Shown: positions 27,756-36,690, counted from the first letter of the stretch. The stretch is 64,000 bases of DNA from Geodermatophilus sabuli (GCF_010686765.1 NZ_JAAGWF010000007.1:310001-374000); one strand, 5' to 3'. Program-made: numbers and translations. The notes: generated from the letters alone by a model not told the origin.

Positions 27756-28340
27756 GTGAAGCGAGCCGTGGCCTTCGGAGCCCTCTGGACCGCCTCGGCG
27801 GCAGCCGCCGTCGGGCTGGGACTGCTCGCCGTGTCGCTCGTGGACGCGGGCGCCTCGCCGGGGACCGCCCCCGCCGCGGCCACCGCCGGCAGCACCGCGC
27901 CGTCGACCACCCCGCCGGGCGACACGACCACCCCTGCACCCGTGCCGCCCGCCCCGGCTCCGACCTCCGGCGAGTACTCGACCGTCGGCGGCACGATCGT
28001 CGCCTCCTGCGACGGCGACGTCCTGCAGGTGGCCGCCGCGCCGGCCACCGGCTGGTGGCTCGACGACCAGGACGAGCGCGGTGAGGTCGAGTTCGAGAGC
28101 GAGGACGGGAAGGTCGAGGTGCACGTCACCTGCGTCGACGGCACACCGTCCTTCTCCGACGTGGACATCCGTACCGGTGAGGACGGCGCCGGCCGGAGTT
28201 CCGGCTCCAGCTCGGCGTCGACCGGCCCGTCGGCTCCCGACGACTCCGACGGTCGCCGCGGCGGAGGTCACGGCTCGGACGACGGTCCCGGTGACGACTC
28301 CTCGGGTCGCGGCCGCGGCGGTTCCGGCTCCGACGACTGA
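27756..28340 (+). CDS. Secreted or membrane-anchored acidic protein of unknown function
   Basis: A 194-residue protein. The basic start (KR) and a hydrophobic helix (about residues 5-28) form a signal peptide or anchor. A Thr/Pro/Ala linker runs to about residue 70. A compact globular segment with two cysteines (SCDGD and TCVDG, about 48 residues apart) comes next and could be disulphide-linked. The last 45 residues are rich in Ser, Gly and Asp. No known family is recognised. Its divergent placement next to the two-component genes suggests a regulated envelope protein. The GTG at 27756 is chosen because it begins the signal sequence. Confidence 0.75.
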   Translation: MKRAVAFGALWTASAAAAVGLGLLAVSLVDAGASPGTAPAAATAGSTAPSTTPPGDTTTPAPVPPAPAPTSGEYSTVGGTIVASCDGDVLQVAAAPATGWWLDDQDERGEVEFESEDGKVEVHVTCVDGTPSFSDVDIRTGEDGAGRSSGSSSASTGPSAPDDSDGRRGGGHGSDDGPGDDSSGRGRGGSGSDD

Positions 28341-28447
28341 GGACACCACCCGACGACTGCTCCCTCCCGGCCCACCGCCGGGCTCGGCCACCCCCGGGGC
28401 CGAGCCCGGCGGTGCTCTCTGCGATCCCGCACGGTGCCCCGGGAGCG

Positions 28448-28620
28448 GGGGAGGTCCCCCGTGCGGGACGGGGACGAGCGGCTCCACGCCGCTGCGGGAG
28501 GGCGCCCGGCAGCGGTGGAGGTCTCCGGGACCGGGGGCCGGAGGTCCCCCGAGCGGGAACGGGGACGAGCGGCTCCACGCGCTGCGGGAGGGCGCCTGGC
28601 AGCGGTGGGAGCCCGGAGGG
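28448..28620. repeat. Two-copy ~90-bp direct repeat upstream of proS
   Basis: GAGGTCCCCC...GGGGACGAGCGGCTCCACG...GCTGCGGGAGGGCGCC...GGCAGCGGTGG occurs twice, with starts of the matching GAGGTCCCCC blocks at 28451 and 28541 (90 bases apart). The copies differ by a few substitutions and small indels. The second copy ends next to the ribosome binding site of proS. Function unknown; it may be an expanded leader or a recent tandem duplication. Confidence 0.75.
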
Positions 28621-28625
28621 CGACA

Positions 28626-30386
28626 ATGTGCGCCGTGCTGTTGCGGATGTCGACCCTGTTCCTGCGGACCCTGCGTGACGACCCGGCCGACGCCGAGGTC
28701 CCCAGCCACCGGCTGCTCGCCCGCGGCGGGTACATCCGCCGGGCCGCGCCGGGTGGCTTCACCTGGCTGCCGCTGGGCTTCCGCGTCTTCCGCAACGTCG
28801 AGCGCATCGTCCGCGAGGAGATGGACGCGATGGGCGCGCAGGAGGTGCACTTCCCGGCGCTGCTGCCCCGCGAGCCGTACGAGGCGACCAACCGGTGGAC
28901 CGAGTACGGCCCCAACCTGTTCCGGCTGAAGGACCGCCGGGGCAACGACTTCCTGCTCGGGCCCACGCACGAGGAGATGTTCACGCTCCTGGTGAAGGAC
29001 CTCTACGGCTCGTACAAGGACCTGCCGCTCTCGCTGTACCAGATCCAGACGAAGTACCGGGACGAGGCGCGGCCGCGGGCGGGGCTGTTCCGCGGGCGCG
29101 AGTTCACGATGAAGGACAGCTACTCCTTCGACGTCGACGACGCCGGGCTGGACCGCTCCTACGCCGCGCACCGCGCCGCCTACATCAAGATCTTCGACCG
29201 GCTCGGGCTGGACTACGTGATCGTGTCGGCGATGTCGGGCGCGATGGGCGGCTCGAAGAGCGAGGAGTTCCTGCACCCGACCCCGATCGGCGAGGACACC
29301 TTCGTCCGCTCGCCCGGTGGCTACGCCGCCAACGTCGAGGCGGTGTCGACCGTCGTCCCCGAGGCGATCCCGTTCGACGGGCTGCCCGAGGCGCACGTCG
29401 AGGACACCCCCGACACCCCGACCATCGAGACGCTCGTGGCCGTCGCGCGGGAGCTGTTCCCCGACGCCGGGTACACCGCCGCGTCGACGCTGAAGAACGT
29501 CGTGGTCACGCTGGTGCACCCCGACGGCACGCGCGAGCCCCTCGTCGTCGGCCTGCCCGGCGACCGCGACGTCGACGCCAAGCGGCTGGAGGCGCAGGTC
29601 TCGCCGGCCGAGGTCGAGCCGTTCACCGACTTCGCCGGCAACCCGGCCCTCGTCAAGGGGTACATCGGGCCGCAGGTGCTCGGTTCGCAGAGCGAGTCGA
29701 AGATCCGCTACCTGGTCGACCCCCGGATCGTCCCGGGCAGCCGGTGGGTCACCGGCGCCAACGAGCCGGGCAGGCACGTGTTCGACCTGGTCGCCGGCCG
29801 GGACTTCACCTGGGACGGCGTCATCGAGGCAGCCGAGCTGCTGGCGGGCGACCCGGCGCCCGACGGCTCCGGTCCGCTCGAGCTCGCCCGCGGCGTCGAG
29901 ATGGGCCACATCTTCCAGCTCGGCCGCAAGTACGCCGAGGCGCTCGACCTCAAGGTGCTCGACGAGAACGGCAAGCTGGTCACGGTGACCATGGGCTCCT
30001 ACGGGGTCGGGGTGTCCCGCGCCGTCGCCGCGATCGCGGAGTCGACGCACGACGAGCTCGGCCTGGTCTGGCCGCGCGAGGTGGCGCCCGCCGACGTGCA
30101 CGTCGTCGCGACCGGCAAGGACGCCGCCGTGTTCGAGGCCGCCGAGGCGCTGGCGAACGAGCTGGTCGCCGCCGGACTGACGGTGCTCTACGACGACCGG
30201 CCGAAGGTGTCGCCCGGGGTGAAGTTCAAGGACGCCGAGCTGCTCGGCATGCCGACGATCGTGACGGTCGGCCGTGGCCTGGCCCAGGGCGTGATCGAGG
30301 TCCGCGACCGGAGGACGGGGGAGCGCGAGGAGGTACCGGTCGCCGAGGTCGGCGCCCGCGTGCTGTCCGCCGTCCGGGGCCGCTGA
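28626..30386 (+). CDS. proS: Prolyl-tRNA synthetase (bacterial type, with editing domain)
   Basis: A 586-residue class II aminoacyl-tRNA synthetase charging tRNA-Pro. It starts with the actinobacterial hallmark [18 protein letters not shown]. Class II motif 2 is in [23 protein letters not shown]. An INS/YbaK-type editing domain (about residues 230-390) hydrolyses mischarged Ala-tRNA, and motif 3 with the anticodon-binding domain closes the protein. The ATG at 28626 has GGAGGG at 28615-28620 with ideal spacing; a GTG at 28635 is the alternative. A repeat element starts 1 base after the stop. Confidence 0.95.
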   Translation: MCAVLLRMSTLFLRTLRDDPADAEVPSHRLLARGGYIRRAAPGGFTWLPLGFRVFRNVERIVREEMDAMGAQEVHFPALLPREPYEATNRWTEYGPNLFRLKDRRGNDFLLGPTHEEMFTLLVKDLYGSYKDLPLSLYQIQTKYRDEARPRAGLFRGREFTMKDSYSFDVDDAGLDRSYAAHRAAYIKIFDRLGLDYVIVSAMSGAMGGSKSEEFLHPTPIGEDTFVRSPGGYAANVEAVSTVVPEAIPFDGLPEAHVEDTPDTPTIETLVAVARELFPDAGYTAASTLKNVVVTLVHPDGTREPLVVGLPGDRDVDAKRLEAQVSPAEVEPFTDFAGNPALVKGYIGPQVLGSQSESKIRYLVDPRIVPGSRWVTGANEPGRHVFDLVAGRDFTWDGVIEAAELLAGDPAPDGSGPLELARGVEMGHIFQLGRKYAEALDLKVLDENGKLVTVTMGSYGVGVSRAVAAIAESTHDELGLVWPREVAPADVHVVATGKDAAVFEAAEALANELVAAGLTVLYDDRPKVSPGVKFKDAELLGMPTIVTVGRGLAQGVIEVRDRRTGEREEVPVAEVGARVLSAVRGR

Positions 30387-30387
30387 A

Positions 30388-30441
30388 GGACCCCTCTGCC
30401 CCCGCCACTCGCACCCCGCGGCGCGACCCTGCAGAGGGGCC
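30388..30441. repeat. Intergenic repeat (REP-like element D) after proS
   Basis: Starts 1 base after the stop. Arms GGACCCCTCTGC and GCAGAGGGGCC enclose CCGCCACTCGCACCCCGCGGCGCGACCCT, which matches the core of element A (CTCGC...CGCGGCGCGACCCTGCAG). The stem makes a plausible terminator between proS and rpsP. Confidence 0.65.
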
Positions 30442-30602
30442 AGGGCGGCACCTCCGCGCGTCTGGCATCATGGACCGTCGAACACGGCGGTCTGCGGCCC
30501 TCTCACCGTTGCCGGCCGTGTCCCTCGCTCCGCCCCGGCGTACCCCCACGCGTCCGTCCGGCGGGCAACCGACGAAAGCGTTCGAGGAGCACACCACCCA
30601 CC

Positions 30603-31055
30603 GTGGCCACCAAGATCAAGCTCATGCGCCTGGGCAAGATGCGCGCGCCGTACTACCGCATCGTCGTCGCCGACGCCCGCACCAAGCGGGACGGCCGCTC
30701 GATCGAGACGATCGGCAAGTACCACCCGAAGGAGGACCCGTCCTTCATCGAGGTCGACACCGAGCGGGCGCAGTACTGGCTCGGCGTCGGCGCCCAGCCG
30801 ACCGAGGCCGTCGCCGCCATCTTCCGGGTGACCGGTGACTGGCAGAAGTTCAAGGGCGAGCCCGCCCCGCCGCCCATGAAGGTCGCGGCCCCCAAGCCGG
30901 ACAAGAAGGCCCTCTACGAGGAGGCCGTCCGCAACTCCGGTGGCGACGAGCCGGCTGCCGGCGCGACCACCGCGAAGAAGAAGGCCGCCGCACCCAAGGC
31001 GGCTGCCGAGGACACGGCGCCGGCCGAGGCCGGCACCGCGACGCCCGCCGAGTAA
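30603..31055 (+). CDS. rpsP: 30S ribosomal protein bS16
   Basis: A 150-residue bS16. The conserved core is the first 85 or so residues ([23 protein letters not shown] is the family start), and the rest is an Ala/Lys/Glu-rich extension common in actinobacteria. The GTG at 30603 is fixed by the N-terminal signature. It heads the rpsP-khpA-rimM-trmD operon; khpA starts 3 bases after the stop. A CATCAT-like -10 near 30470 is too weak to call. Confidence 0.96.
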   Translation: MATKIKLMRLGKMRAPYYRIVVADARTKRDGRSIETIGKYHPKEDPSFIEVDTERAQYWLGVGAQPTEAVAAIFRVTGDWQKFKGEPAPPPMKVAAPKPDKKALYEEAVRNSGGDEPAAGATTAKKKAAAPKAAAEDTAPAEAGTATPAE

Positions 31056-31058
31056 GAC

Positions 31059-31295
31059 GTGCTCGAAGAGGCGCTCGAGCACCTGGTCAAGGGCATCGTG
31101 GACCATCCCGAGGACGTGACGGTCGACCTGCTGAGCAACCGCCGCGGCAAGACCCTCGAGGTCCGGGTGCACCCCGACGACCTCGGCAAGGTCATCGGCC
31201 GCGGCGGGCGCACTGCCAAGGCGCTGCGCACCGTGATGACCGGTGTCGGGGGGCGTGGCCTGCGGGTCGACGTCGTCGACACCGACGGGCGTTGA
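31059..31295 (+). CDS. khpA: KH-domain RNA-binding protein KhpA
   Basis: A 78-residue single KH domain with the GxxG loop in VIGRGGRTAKALR (about residues 45-57). KhpA, often with KhpB/EloR, binds many small RNAs and mRNAs and influences cell-wall growth. It sits in the typical rpsP-khpA-rimM order. The stop overlaps a TTG that probably starts rimM (TTGA). Confidence 0.92.
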   Translation: MLEEALEHLVKGIVDHPEDVTVDLLSNRRGKTLEVRVHPDDLGKVIGRGGRTAKALRTVMTGVGGRGLRVDVVDTDGR

Positions 31296-31855
31296 GCACC
31301 AGCTCGCCCCGCGCCCCGCGCGAACCCTCCCCGGACACCGTGGTGGTCGGCCGCATCGGCCGGCCCCACGGTGTCCGGGGTCTCGCCACCGTCGAGGTGC
31401 GCACCGACGACCCCGACCTCCGGTTCGCCCCGGGGGAGGCGCTCGTCACCGATCCGCCGGAGCGCGGTCCGTTGACCGTCGTCGACAAGCGCTGGCACAG
31501 CGGCACCCTGCTGCTGCAGCTGGCCGGTCCGACCGGAGAGGTCTACGGCACCCGCGAGGCCGTCGACGCGCTGCGCAACACCCTGCTGCTGGTCCCGGTC
31601 GCGGACCTCCCCGAGATCGAGGACCCCGACTCCTTCTACGACCACCAGCTGGTCGGCCTCACCGCGCGGCTGCCCGACGGCACCGTCGTGGGCGAGGTGA
31701 CCGCCGTCCGGCACGAGGCGCAGGACCTGCTCGTCCTCCGCCGTGGGGCGGGTGGAGAGGCGCTGGTGCCCTTCGTCTCCGCCATCGTGACCAGCGTCGA
31801 CGTCGCCGGCGGGTTCCTCGTCGTGGACCCGCCCGAGGGCCTGCTGGAGCTCTGA
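31292..31855 (+). CDS. rimM: Ribosome maturation factor RimM
   Basis: A 187-residue 30S assembly factor that binds uS19. The N-terminal domain has VVVGRIGRPHGVRGLATVEVRTD, and the C-terminal PRC-barrel has DSFYDHQLVGLTARLPDG and EALVPFVSAIV. The start is uncertain. The TTG at 31292 overlaps the khpA stop as TTGA and gives 16 extra residues, whereas a GTG at 31340 would begin exactly at VVVGRIGRPHG. Translational coupling favours the TTG. Confidence 0.92.
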   Translation: MSTSSPRAPREPSPDTVVVGRIGRPHGVRGLATVEVRTDDPDLRFAPGEALVTDPPERGPLTVVDKRWHSGTLLLQLAGPTGEVYGTREAVDALRNTLLLVPVADLPEIEDPDSFYDHQLVGLTARLPDGTVVGEVTAVRHEAQDLLVLRRGAGGEALVPFVSAIVTSVDVAGGFLVVDPPEGLLEL

Positions 31856-31858
31856 CCG

Positions 31859-32596
31859 GTGCGCATCGACGTCGTCACGATCTTCCCGGAGTACCTCGCC
31901 CCGCTGGGGCAGTCGCTGCTGGGCAAGGCCGCCGAGCGCGGCCTGGTCACCATCGGCGTCCACGACCTGCGCCAGTGGACCGACGACGTGCACCGCACGG
32001 TCGACGACGCCCCGTACGGCGGCGGACCGGGCATGGTGATGCGGCCGGAGCCGTGGGGACGTGCCCTCGACGCCGTCCGCCCACCGGGCACCCGCCTGGT
32101 CGTGCCCACCCCGGCCGGTCAGCCGTTCACCCAGGCGATGGCCGCCGCGTGGGCCACCGAGCCCGGACTGGTCTTCGCCTGCGGCCGCTACGAGGGCATC
32201 GACCAGCGGGTGGCCGACTGGGCCGCCGACGCCGGGCCCGTCTCCGAGGTGTCGATCGGCGACTACGTGCTGGCCGGCGGCGAATCGGCGGTGCTCGTGA
32301 TGGTCGAGGCGGTCACCCGGCTGCTGCCCGGCGTCGTGGGCAACCGGGAGTCGGTCGAGTACGACTCGCACGCCGACGGGCTGCTCGAGGGGCCCAGCTA
32401 CACCCGCCCGGCGTCGTGGCGGGGTCGCGACGTCCCACCGGTGCTGCTCTCCGGGGACCACGCCGCCATCGCCCGCTGGCGGCGGGCGGAGTCCCTGCGG
32501 CGGACGGCGGCCCGCCGGCCCGACCTGCTGGCCGCCCTGCCCGGCGACACACTCACGCCCGCCGACCGCGCGGCGTTGGGCCCCACCGCCCCGTGA
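31859..32596 (+). CDS. trmD: tRNA (guanine37-N1)-methyltransferase TrmD
   Basis: A 245-residue SPOUT methyltransferase making m1G37, which prevents +1 frameshifting. The trefoil-knot SAM site is seen in [17 protein letters not shown] and [11 protein letters not shown], with [10 protein letters not shown] between. The GTG starts [12 protein letters not shown], the family start, 3 bases after rimM. The stop overlaps the NUDIX gene (GTGA). Confidence 0.96.
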   Translation: MRIDVVTIFPEYLAPLGQSLLGKAAERGLVTIGVHDLRQWTDDVHRTVDDAPYGGGPGMVMRPEPWGRALDAVRPPGTRLVVPTPAGQPFTQAMAAAWATEPGLVFACGRYEGIDQRVADWAADAGPVSEVSIGDYVLAGGESAVLVMVEAVTRLLPGVVGNRESVEYDSHADGLLEGPSYTRPASWRGRDVPPVLLSGDHAAIARWRRAESLRRTAARRPDLLAALPGDTLTPADRAALGPTAP

Positions 32597-33090
32597 CCGG
32601 CGCGATCGTGCGGCCCACGGCCCGGATCGTCGTCCTCGACCCGGCCGGCCGCGTGCTGCTGCTCGGCGCCCGGCTCACCGACCCGGCGGTGCCGCCCGGT
32701 GACGTGCTGTTCTGGTACACCCCCGGCGGAGGGGTGGAGCCGGGGGAGAGCGTCCGCCAGGCCGCCGTCCGGGAGCTCGCCGAGGAGGTCGGGCTGGTCG
32801 CGGACCCGGCGTCCCTGGAGGGGCCGGTGTGGTTCCGGCGGCACGTCGGGGTCTTCGGCGGGGTGGACGTCGACTCCCGCGAGACCTTCTTCGTGCTGCG
32901 CGACGTCGTCCACGAGGTGGATCCGCGCGGCCGGACGGAGCTGGAGGTCCTGGGGGACGAGCCGCACCGGTGGTGGAGCGCGGACGAGCTGGCGACCAGC
33001 CCGGTCCCGCTCGCGCCACGCGAGCTGCCGGTCCTGCTCGCGGACCTGCTGCACGGCCCGTGGACGGGGCCGCCGCGCTTCGTCGAGTGA
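32593..33090 (+). CDS. NUDIX hydrolase
   Basis: A 165-residue NUDIX enzyme with a complete Nudix box, [23 protein letters not shown] (G-x5-E-x7-REL-x-EE-x-G), at about residues 46-68. It hydrolyses a nucleoside diphosphate linked to another moiety; the substrate is not deducible. It overlaps the trmD stop by GTGA and so is co-translated in the rpsP operon. rplS follows after a 145-base gap with a separate promoter. Confidence 0.9.
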   Translation: MTGAIVRPTARIVVLDPAGRVLLLGARLTDPAVPPGDVLFWYTPGGGVEPGESVRQAAVRELAEEVGLVADPASLEGPVWFRRHVGVFGGVDVDSRETFFVLRDVVHEVDPRGRTELEVLGDEPHRWWSADELATSPVPLAPRELPVLLADLLHGPWTGPPRFVE

Positions 33091-33235
33091 ACTTGTGGCA
33101 CAGTAGGGAGCTGCTGCGGACCGCCGGCCCCTCGACGGGAGCTGCTCGCGGAGCGCAGCCCCCCGGAACGGACAGCCGGGGACTTCCGCTGTCCGGACCG
33201 TGAACGAGCCACTGCTGAGACTGAGGACTGCCGCG

Positions 33236-33592
33236 ATGAACACCCTGGACGTACTCGACGCCGACTCGCTGCGCGACGACATCCCCGCGTTCCGCCCGGG
33301 CGACACCGTCAAGGTGCACGTGCGCGTCATCGAAGGCAACCGCTCGCGCATCCAGGTCTTCCAGGGCGCGGTCATCCGCCGCCAGGGTGGCGGCATCCGC
33401 GAGACCTTCACCGTCCGCAAGGTGAGCTTCGGCGTCGGCGTCGAGCGCACCTTCCCGGTGCACACCCCCGTGGTCGAGAAGATCGAGGTCGTCACCCGCG
33501 GTGACGTCCGCCGCGCCAAGCTCTACTACCTCCGCGAGCTGCGCGGCAAGGCCGCCAAGATCAAGGAGAAGCGCGAGAACGTGTCTCGCTGA
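33236..33592 (+). CDS. rplS: 50S ribosomal protein bL19
   Basis: A 118-residue bL19 at the 30S-50S interface. Conserved blocks are [26 protein letters not shown] and [21 protein letters not shown]. The ATG at 33236 has GAGGA 8 bases upstream and gives the normal length; an earlier GTG at 33200 would add 12 atypical residues. A leader of about 120 bases with several GC hairpins precedes it, behind a GGCACAGTAGG motif that could be an extended -10. Confidence 0.95.
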   Translation: MNTLDVLDADSLRDDIPAFRPGDTVKVHVRVIEGNRSRIQVFQGAVIRRQGGGIRETFTVRKVSFGVGVERTFPVHTPVVEKIEVVTRGDVRRAKLYYLRELRGKAAKIKEKRENVSR

Positions 33593-33645
33593 CACGCTCC
33601 CCGGCCGGCTCGACCGGCCTGACCGCGGCGGGTCCTCCGCGGCCG

Positions 33646-33651
33646 TACGCT
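33646..33651 (+). promoter_or_regulatory. Candidate -10 element of lepB
   Basis: TACGCT (TANNNT) lies 8 bases before the lepB ATG, which has no ribosome binding site. This suggests a leaderless transcript, as for smc and rnhB. Confidence 0.35.
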
Positions 33652-33659
33652 GGCTCCCG

Positions 33660-34673
33660 ATGAGCAGCGACCGGCCCGGGAGGCCCGCCGACGTCGTCCC
33701 AGGGGGCGAGGAACCCCGCGCGGCGAGGGAGCCCGCCGGCGAGGAGACCGCCGACGACACGGGGCGGATCGACCCGGTGTCGCGGCACCGCCGCCGGCGC
33801 GAACGCCAGGAGGACGAGAAGAAGGGCTCGCTGCTCAGGGAGCTCCCGGTGCTGCTGCTGGTGGCCTTCGTGCTCGCTCTGCTGGTGAAGACCTTCCTCG
33901 TGCAGGCCTTCTTCATCCCGTCGGGCTCGATGGAGCAGACGCTGCACGGCTGCCCTGGATGCACGGGTGACCGGGTCCTGGTCAACAAGGTGCCCTACTG
34001 GTTCGGCGAGCCGGGACCCGGCGACATCGTGGTGTTCGAGGGGCCCGACACCTGGTCGCCGGAGGTGGACGTGGCCGAGCCGAGCAACTGGTTCTCCGGC
34101 GCCCTGCTGTGGCTGGGGCGCGCGGTGGGGGTGGCGCCCCCCAGCGAGGACGACTTCGTCAAGCGCGTGATCGCGACCGCGGGTCAGACCGTCCAGTGCT
34201 GTGACCCCGAGGGCCGCGTCATGGTCGACGGTCAGCCGCTCGACGAGCCCTACATCTTCGAGAACACCCCGATCGAGACCCGGGCCTTCGGGCCGGTCAC
34301 GGTCCCCGAGGACCGGCTGTGGGTGATGGGCGACCACCGGTCCGCCTCGGCCGACTCCAAGCAGCACATGGGCGACAAGTACTCCGGCACGATCGGGGTG
34401 GACGACGTGATCGGCAAGGCCGCGCTGATCGTGTGGCCGCTGGACCGCCTCGGCACGCTGGGCTCGCCCGACATCCAGGGACTCGAGGCCGCCGCGGCGC
34501 TGCCCGAGACCGGGGGTGTGGCGGTGGCCGACACCGGAGCCGGCGCGCTGGCCGCTCCCTACGCCCTCGGGCTGGCCGGTGCGGTCCCGCTGACCGCCTG
34601 GCGCCGGAGACGGCGGACCGCCCGCTCGCTGCGACGCCACCGCGGCGATCGACCACCCCGCCGCCGCGACTGA
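33660..34673 (+). CDS. lepB: Signal peptidase I
   Basis: A 337-residue membrane serine peptidase that removes signal peptides from exported proteins. About 60 charged, disordered N-terminal residues precede a transmembrane helix (about 62-82). The catalytic serine is Ser90 in FIPSGSMEQTL and the general base is Lys168 in DDFVKRVIATAGQTV; the GDHRSASADSKQH box is also intact. Four cysteines (CPGC and QCC) are typical of actinobacterial SPase I. A second hydrophobic helix near the C-terminus (about 287-310) is followed by an Arg-rich tail, so both ends may be cytoplasmic. Confidence 0.95.
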   Translation: MSSDRPGRPADVVPGGEEPRAAREPAGEETADDTGRIDPVSRHRRRRERQEDEKKGSLLRELPVLLLVAFVLALLVKTFLVQAFFIPSGSMEQTLHGCPGCTGDRVLVNKVPYWFGEPGPGDIVVFEGPDTWSPEVDVAEPSNWFSGALLWLGRAVGVAPPSEDDFVKRVIATAGQTVQCCDPEGRVMVDGQPLDEPYIFENTPIETRAFGPVTVPEDRLWVMGDHRSASADSKQHMGDKYSGTIGVDDVIGKAALIVWPLDRLGTLGSPDIQGLEAAAALPETGGVAVADTGAGALAAPYALGLAGAVPLTAWRRRRRTARSLRRHRGDRPPRRRD

Positions 34674-34750
34674 TCACTGCGCACCCCTCGACCCGCACCG
34701 CCCGATCCGCCGGGCGTGCGGGTCGAGTCGTCTCCCGGCCACTCCAGGGA

Positions 34751-34772
34751 ATGGCGTCGCCATGTCGACATG
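34751..34772. promoter_or_regulatory. Two overlapping palindromes in an A/T-richer control region
   Basis: ATGGCGTCGCCAT (34751-34763) and CATGTCGACATG (34761-34772) are perfect palindromes sharing CAT. They lie about 165-185 bases before the LuxR-type regulator start and could bind a dimeric repressor or activator. Confidence 0.4.
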
Positions 34773-34838
34773 AATGGCATCCCATCGTCGGAACCGTTAC
34801 GCGTGGGACGACGAATGCATCGGAGCCCCGTTCTGGAA

Positions 34839-34856
34839 TTGTTCGGACAAATTGTC
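34839..34856. promoter_or_regulatory. Overlapping inverted repeats TTGT-N4-ACAA and GACAA-N-TTGTC
   Basis: Two inverted repeats share bases: TTGTTCGGACAA (34839-34850) and GACAAATTGTC (34846-34856). They lie about 80-95 bases before the LuxR-type gene, where an operator would be expected. A/T-rich compared with everything around it. Confidence 0.4.
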
Positions 34857-34934
34857 GGAAATGGGTCAAGCAGCTGTCTCACCCGTCCGATGGAGATCGT
34901 GAGAAGTTCCCCGAACGTGTGAATGGAGTCAGCT

Positions 34935-35639
34935 GTGACCACCCCCATGGCGAGCAGTGCCCGCGGCGTCACCCGCGTCCTCATCCTCGCCGACGCCCCC
35001 GTCCTGCGTCGGGGCCTGGTCAGCATGATCAACGAGACGGCCGGCATGCAGTCGGTCGGCAGCCCGGGGGAGCTGCGCCGGGCGCTCACCCTGGTCGAGA
35101 CCGCCCGCCCCGACGCGGTCGTGGTCGAGCTGGGCTCCGGCCGTGCCGCCACCCTCAACGCCTGCCGTGACCTGCGGCGCCGGTACCCCCGCGTCACCAT
35201 CGTCGCCCTGGGCACCTCCGAGGACCCCGCCGTGGTGAACGAGGCCCTGGCCGCCGGCGTCCGCGGCTACCTGATGATCAACACCTCGCCGACCCTGCTC
35301 GGCTGGTCGATCCTCGCCGCCCGGGCCGGGCGCACGGTGGTCGACCCGCAGATCCGCCGCGTCGAGCCCTCGGCCACGCCGGCAGCCAAGCCGTTCGCTC
35401 CGGAGGTGCCGCTCACCCGCCGCGAGTCCGACGTTCTCGACGAGCTGATCCAGGGGCAGTCCAACCGCCAGATCGGCCGGAACCTGTTCATCAGCGAGGA
35501 CACCGTCAAGTCCCACGTCAAAGCCATCCTGCGCAAGCTGGGGGCCCGCGACCGGGCGCACGCGGTCTCCCTGGTGCTCTCCTCTCGCAACCCCGGCTGC
35601 ACCTGCGGCGCGCACAGCCTCGCGGCCGCCGAGATCTGA
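34935..35639 (+). CDS. LuxR/NarL-type regulator with a degenerate (pseudo-)receiver domain
   Basis: A 234-residue protein with an N-terminal receiver-like fold (residues 12-130) and a C-terminal LuxR HTH (about 160-215; LTRRESDVLDELIQGQSNRQIG, then SEDTVKSHVKAILRKLGARDR). The receiver lacks its chemistry: the phosphoacceptor Asp position is Glu65 (DAVVVELGSG), one of the two pocket acids is lost (LADA), and the conserved Lys after strand 5 is missing (YLMIN instead of YLLKD). It is thus probably phosphorylation-independent. No kinase gene adjoins it. The start GTG 34935 has GGAG 6 bases upstream; ATG 34923 is the alternative. Confidence 0.85.
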   Translation: MTTPMASSARGVTRVLILADAPVLRRGLVSMINETAGMQSVGSPGELRRALTLVETARPDAVVVELGSGRAATLNACRDLRRRYPRVTIVALGTSEDPAVVNEALAAGVRGYLMINTSPTLLGWSILAARAGRTVVDPQIRRVEPSATPAAKPFAPEVPLTRRESDVLDELIQGQSNRQIGRNLFISEDTVKSHVKAILRKLGARDRAHAVSLVLSSRNPGCTCGAHSLAAAEI

Positions 35640-35771
35640 TCCACCCCCACCACCGGGCTCCGTCGGGGCCGTCTGCCGTCCTCGGCAGAGCCCGGTGCGC
35701 CCGGTCCGGACCGTCCGCCTCCTCGGCGGTCCGCACCGGGCGCCGACCGGGCCGCTCGCCGGCCACCGGAT

Positions 35772-35810
35772 CACGGGCCGGTCCCCTCTGCCCCCGGGGA
35801 CCGGCCCGTG
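35772..35810 (+). terminator. Hairpin terminator between the LuxR-type gene and rnhB
   Basis: A perfect 15-bp stem (35772-35786 with 35796-35810) encloses a 9-base loop TCTGCCCCC. Smaller GC-rich inverted repeats fill the preceding 130 bases. It separates the regulator from the rnhB promoter. Confidence 0.6.
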
Positions 35811-35898
35811 GCGTCCGTCGAGCGGGCTCCCGCGGAGCCGCCGCGGCGGCGGGCACCGGCGGGCACCGGGTCGTCGCCGACCGGTCAGCACACCGTCG

Positions 35899-35904
35899 TA
35901 CTGT
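35899..35904 (+). promoter_or_regulatory. Candidate -10 element of rnhB
   Basis: TACTGT (TANNNT) in CGTACTGTCGG lies 9 bases before the rnhB ATG. Near-leaderless initiation is implied. No clear -35 hexamer. Confidence 0.35.
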
Positions 35905-35913
35905 CGGATCCCG

Positions 35914-36690
35914 ATGGCCCTCCGTTCCGCTCCAGCCCCCGCCGAGCGGGCCGTCCGCGTCCGGCGGGTGCCCCTCGACGACGACCGCCCCGACGCCCTG
36001 TGGGACATGGAGCGGTCGTTGCGGAGACGCGGCTTCGCCGCTGTCGCCGGGGCCGACGAGGCCGGACGCGGCGCCTGTGCCGGTCCCCTCGTCGCGGCCG
36101 CCTGCGTACTGCCCCCCGGGCGTCGCGGCCGTGTCCCCGGGCTCGCGGACTCCAAGTTGCTCACGCCGGCCAGTCGCGACCGGGTGTACGCGGAGGTGGT
36201 CGACCGGGCGGTGGCCTGGTCGGTCGTCGTCATCCCGGTCGCCGACCTCGACGCTCGGGGCATGCACGTCACGAACATCGAGGCGCTGCGCCGGGCCGTG
36301 TGCACCCTGGAGCCCGGGGCCGACTACGTCCTCACCGACGGGTTCCCCGTGCCGGGGCTGGCCCGGCCCACCTTGGCCGTCTGGAAGGGCGACCGTGTCG
36401 CGGCCTGCGTGGCGGCCGCCTCGGTGCTGGCCAAGGTGACCCGGGACCGGATCATGCTCGACCTGCACGAGCGGTGGCCGGAGTACGACTTCGCCGTCCA
36501 CAAGGGCTACATCACCGACGCCCACAGCGCCGCGCTGGACCGTCACGGCCCGTGCCAGGAGCACCGGCTGCGCTTCGTCAACGTCGCCCGCGCCCGCGCT
36601 GCACACGCCGAGCGGACATCCCAGCTGACCGGCTCCGCCGGCATGGTCGATGATGGGTCCATGTGCCCTGTGTCCGGAGAGCCGCGATGA
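35914..36690 (+). CDS. rnhB: Ribonuclease HII
   Basis: A 258-residue type 2 RNase H that cuts RNA in RNA/DNA hybrids and at single ribonucleotides in DNA. The catalytic acidic residues are in GADEAGRGACAGP (D48, E49), and the D(x)SK motif in LADSKLLTPASRD. A further Asp lies in VLTDGF, and SVLAKVTRDRIM is conserved. The N-terminal 35 residues are an actinobacterial extension. The stop overlaps the DUF2469 ATG (ATGA). Confidence 0.95.
   Translation: MALRSAPAPAERAVRVRRVPLDDDRPDALWDMERSLRRRGFAAVAGADEAGRGACAGPLVAAACVLPPGRRGRVPGLADSKLLTPASRDRVYAEVVDRAVAWSVVVIPVADLDARGMHVTNIEALRRAVCTLEPGADYVLTDGFPVPGLARPTLAVWKGDRVAACVAAASVLAKVTRDRIMLDLHERWPEYDFAVHKGYITDAHSAALDRHGPCQEHRLRFVNVARARAAHAERTSQLTGSAGMVDDGSMCPVSGEPR

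Noticed and set aside
28448..28620. CRISPR array
   Set aside because: Only two long imperfect copies without uniform spacers, and no cas genes in the window. The tandem repeat at 11434 is likewise contiguous without spacers.
27708..30101. A 797-residue open frame antisense to the exported protein and proS
   Set aside because: Composition is Gly/Arg/Val/Leu without domains, and it spans two genes and a repeat region.
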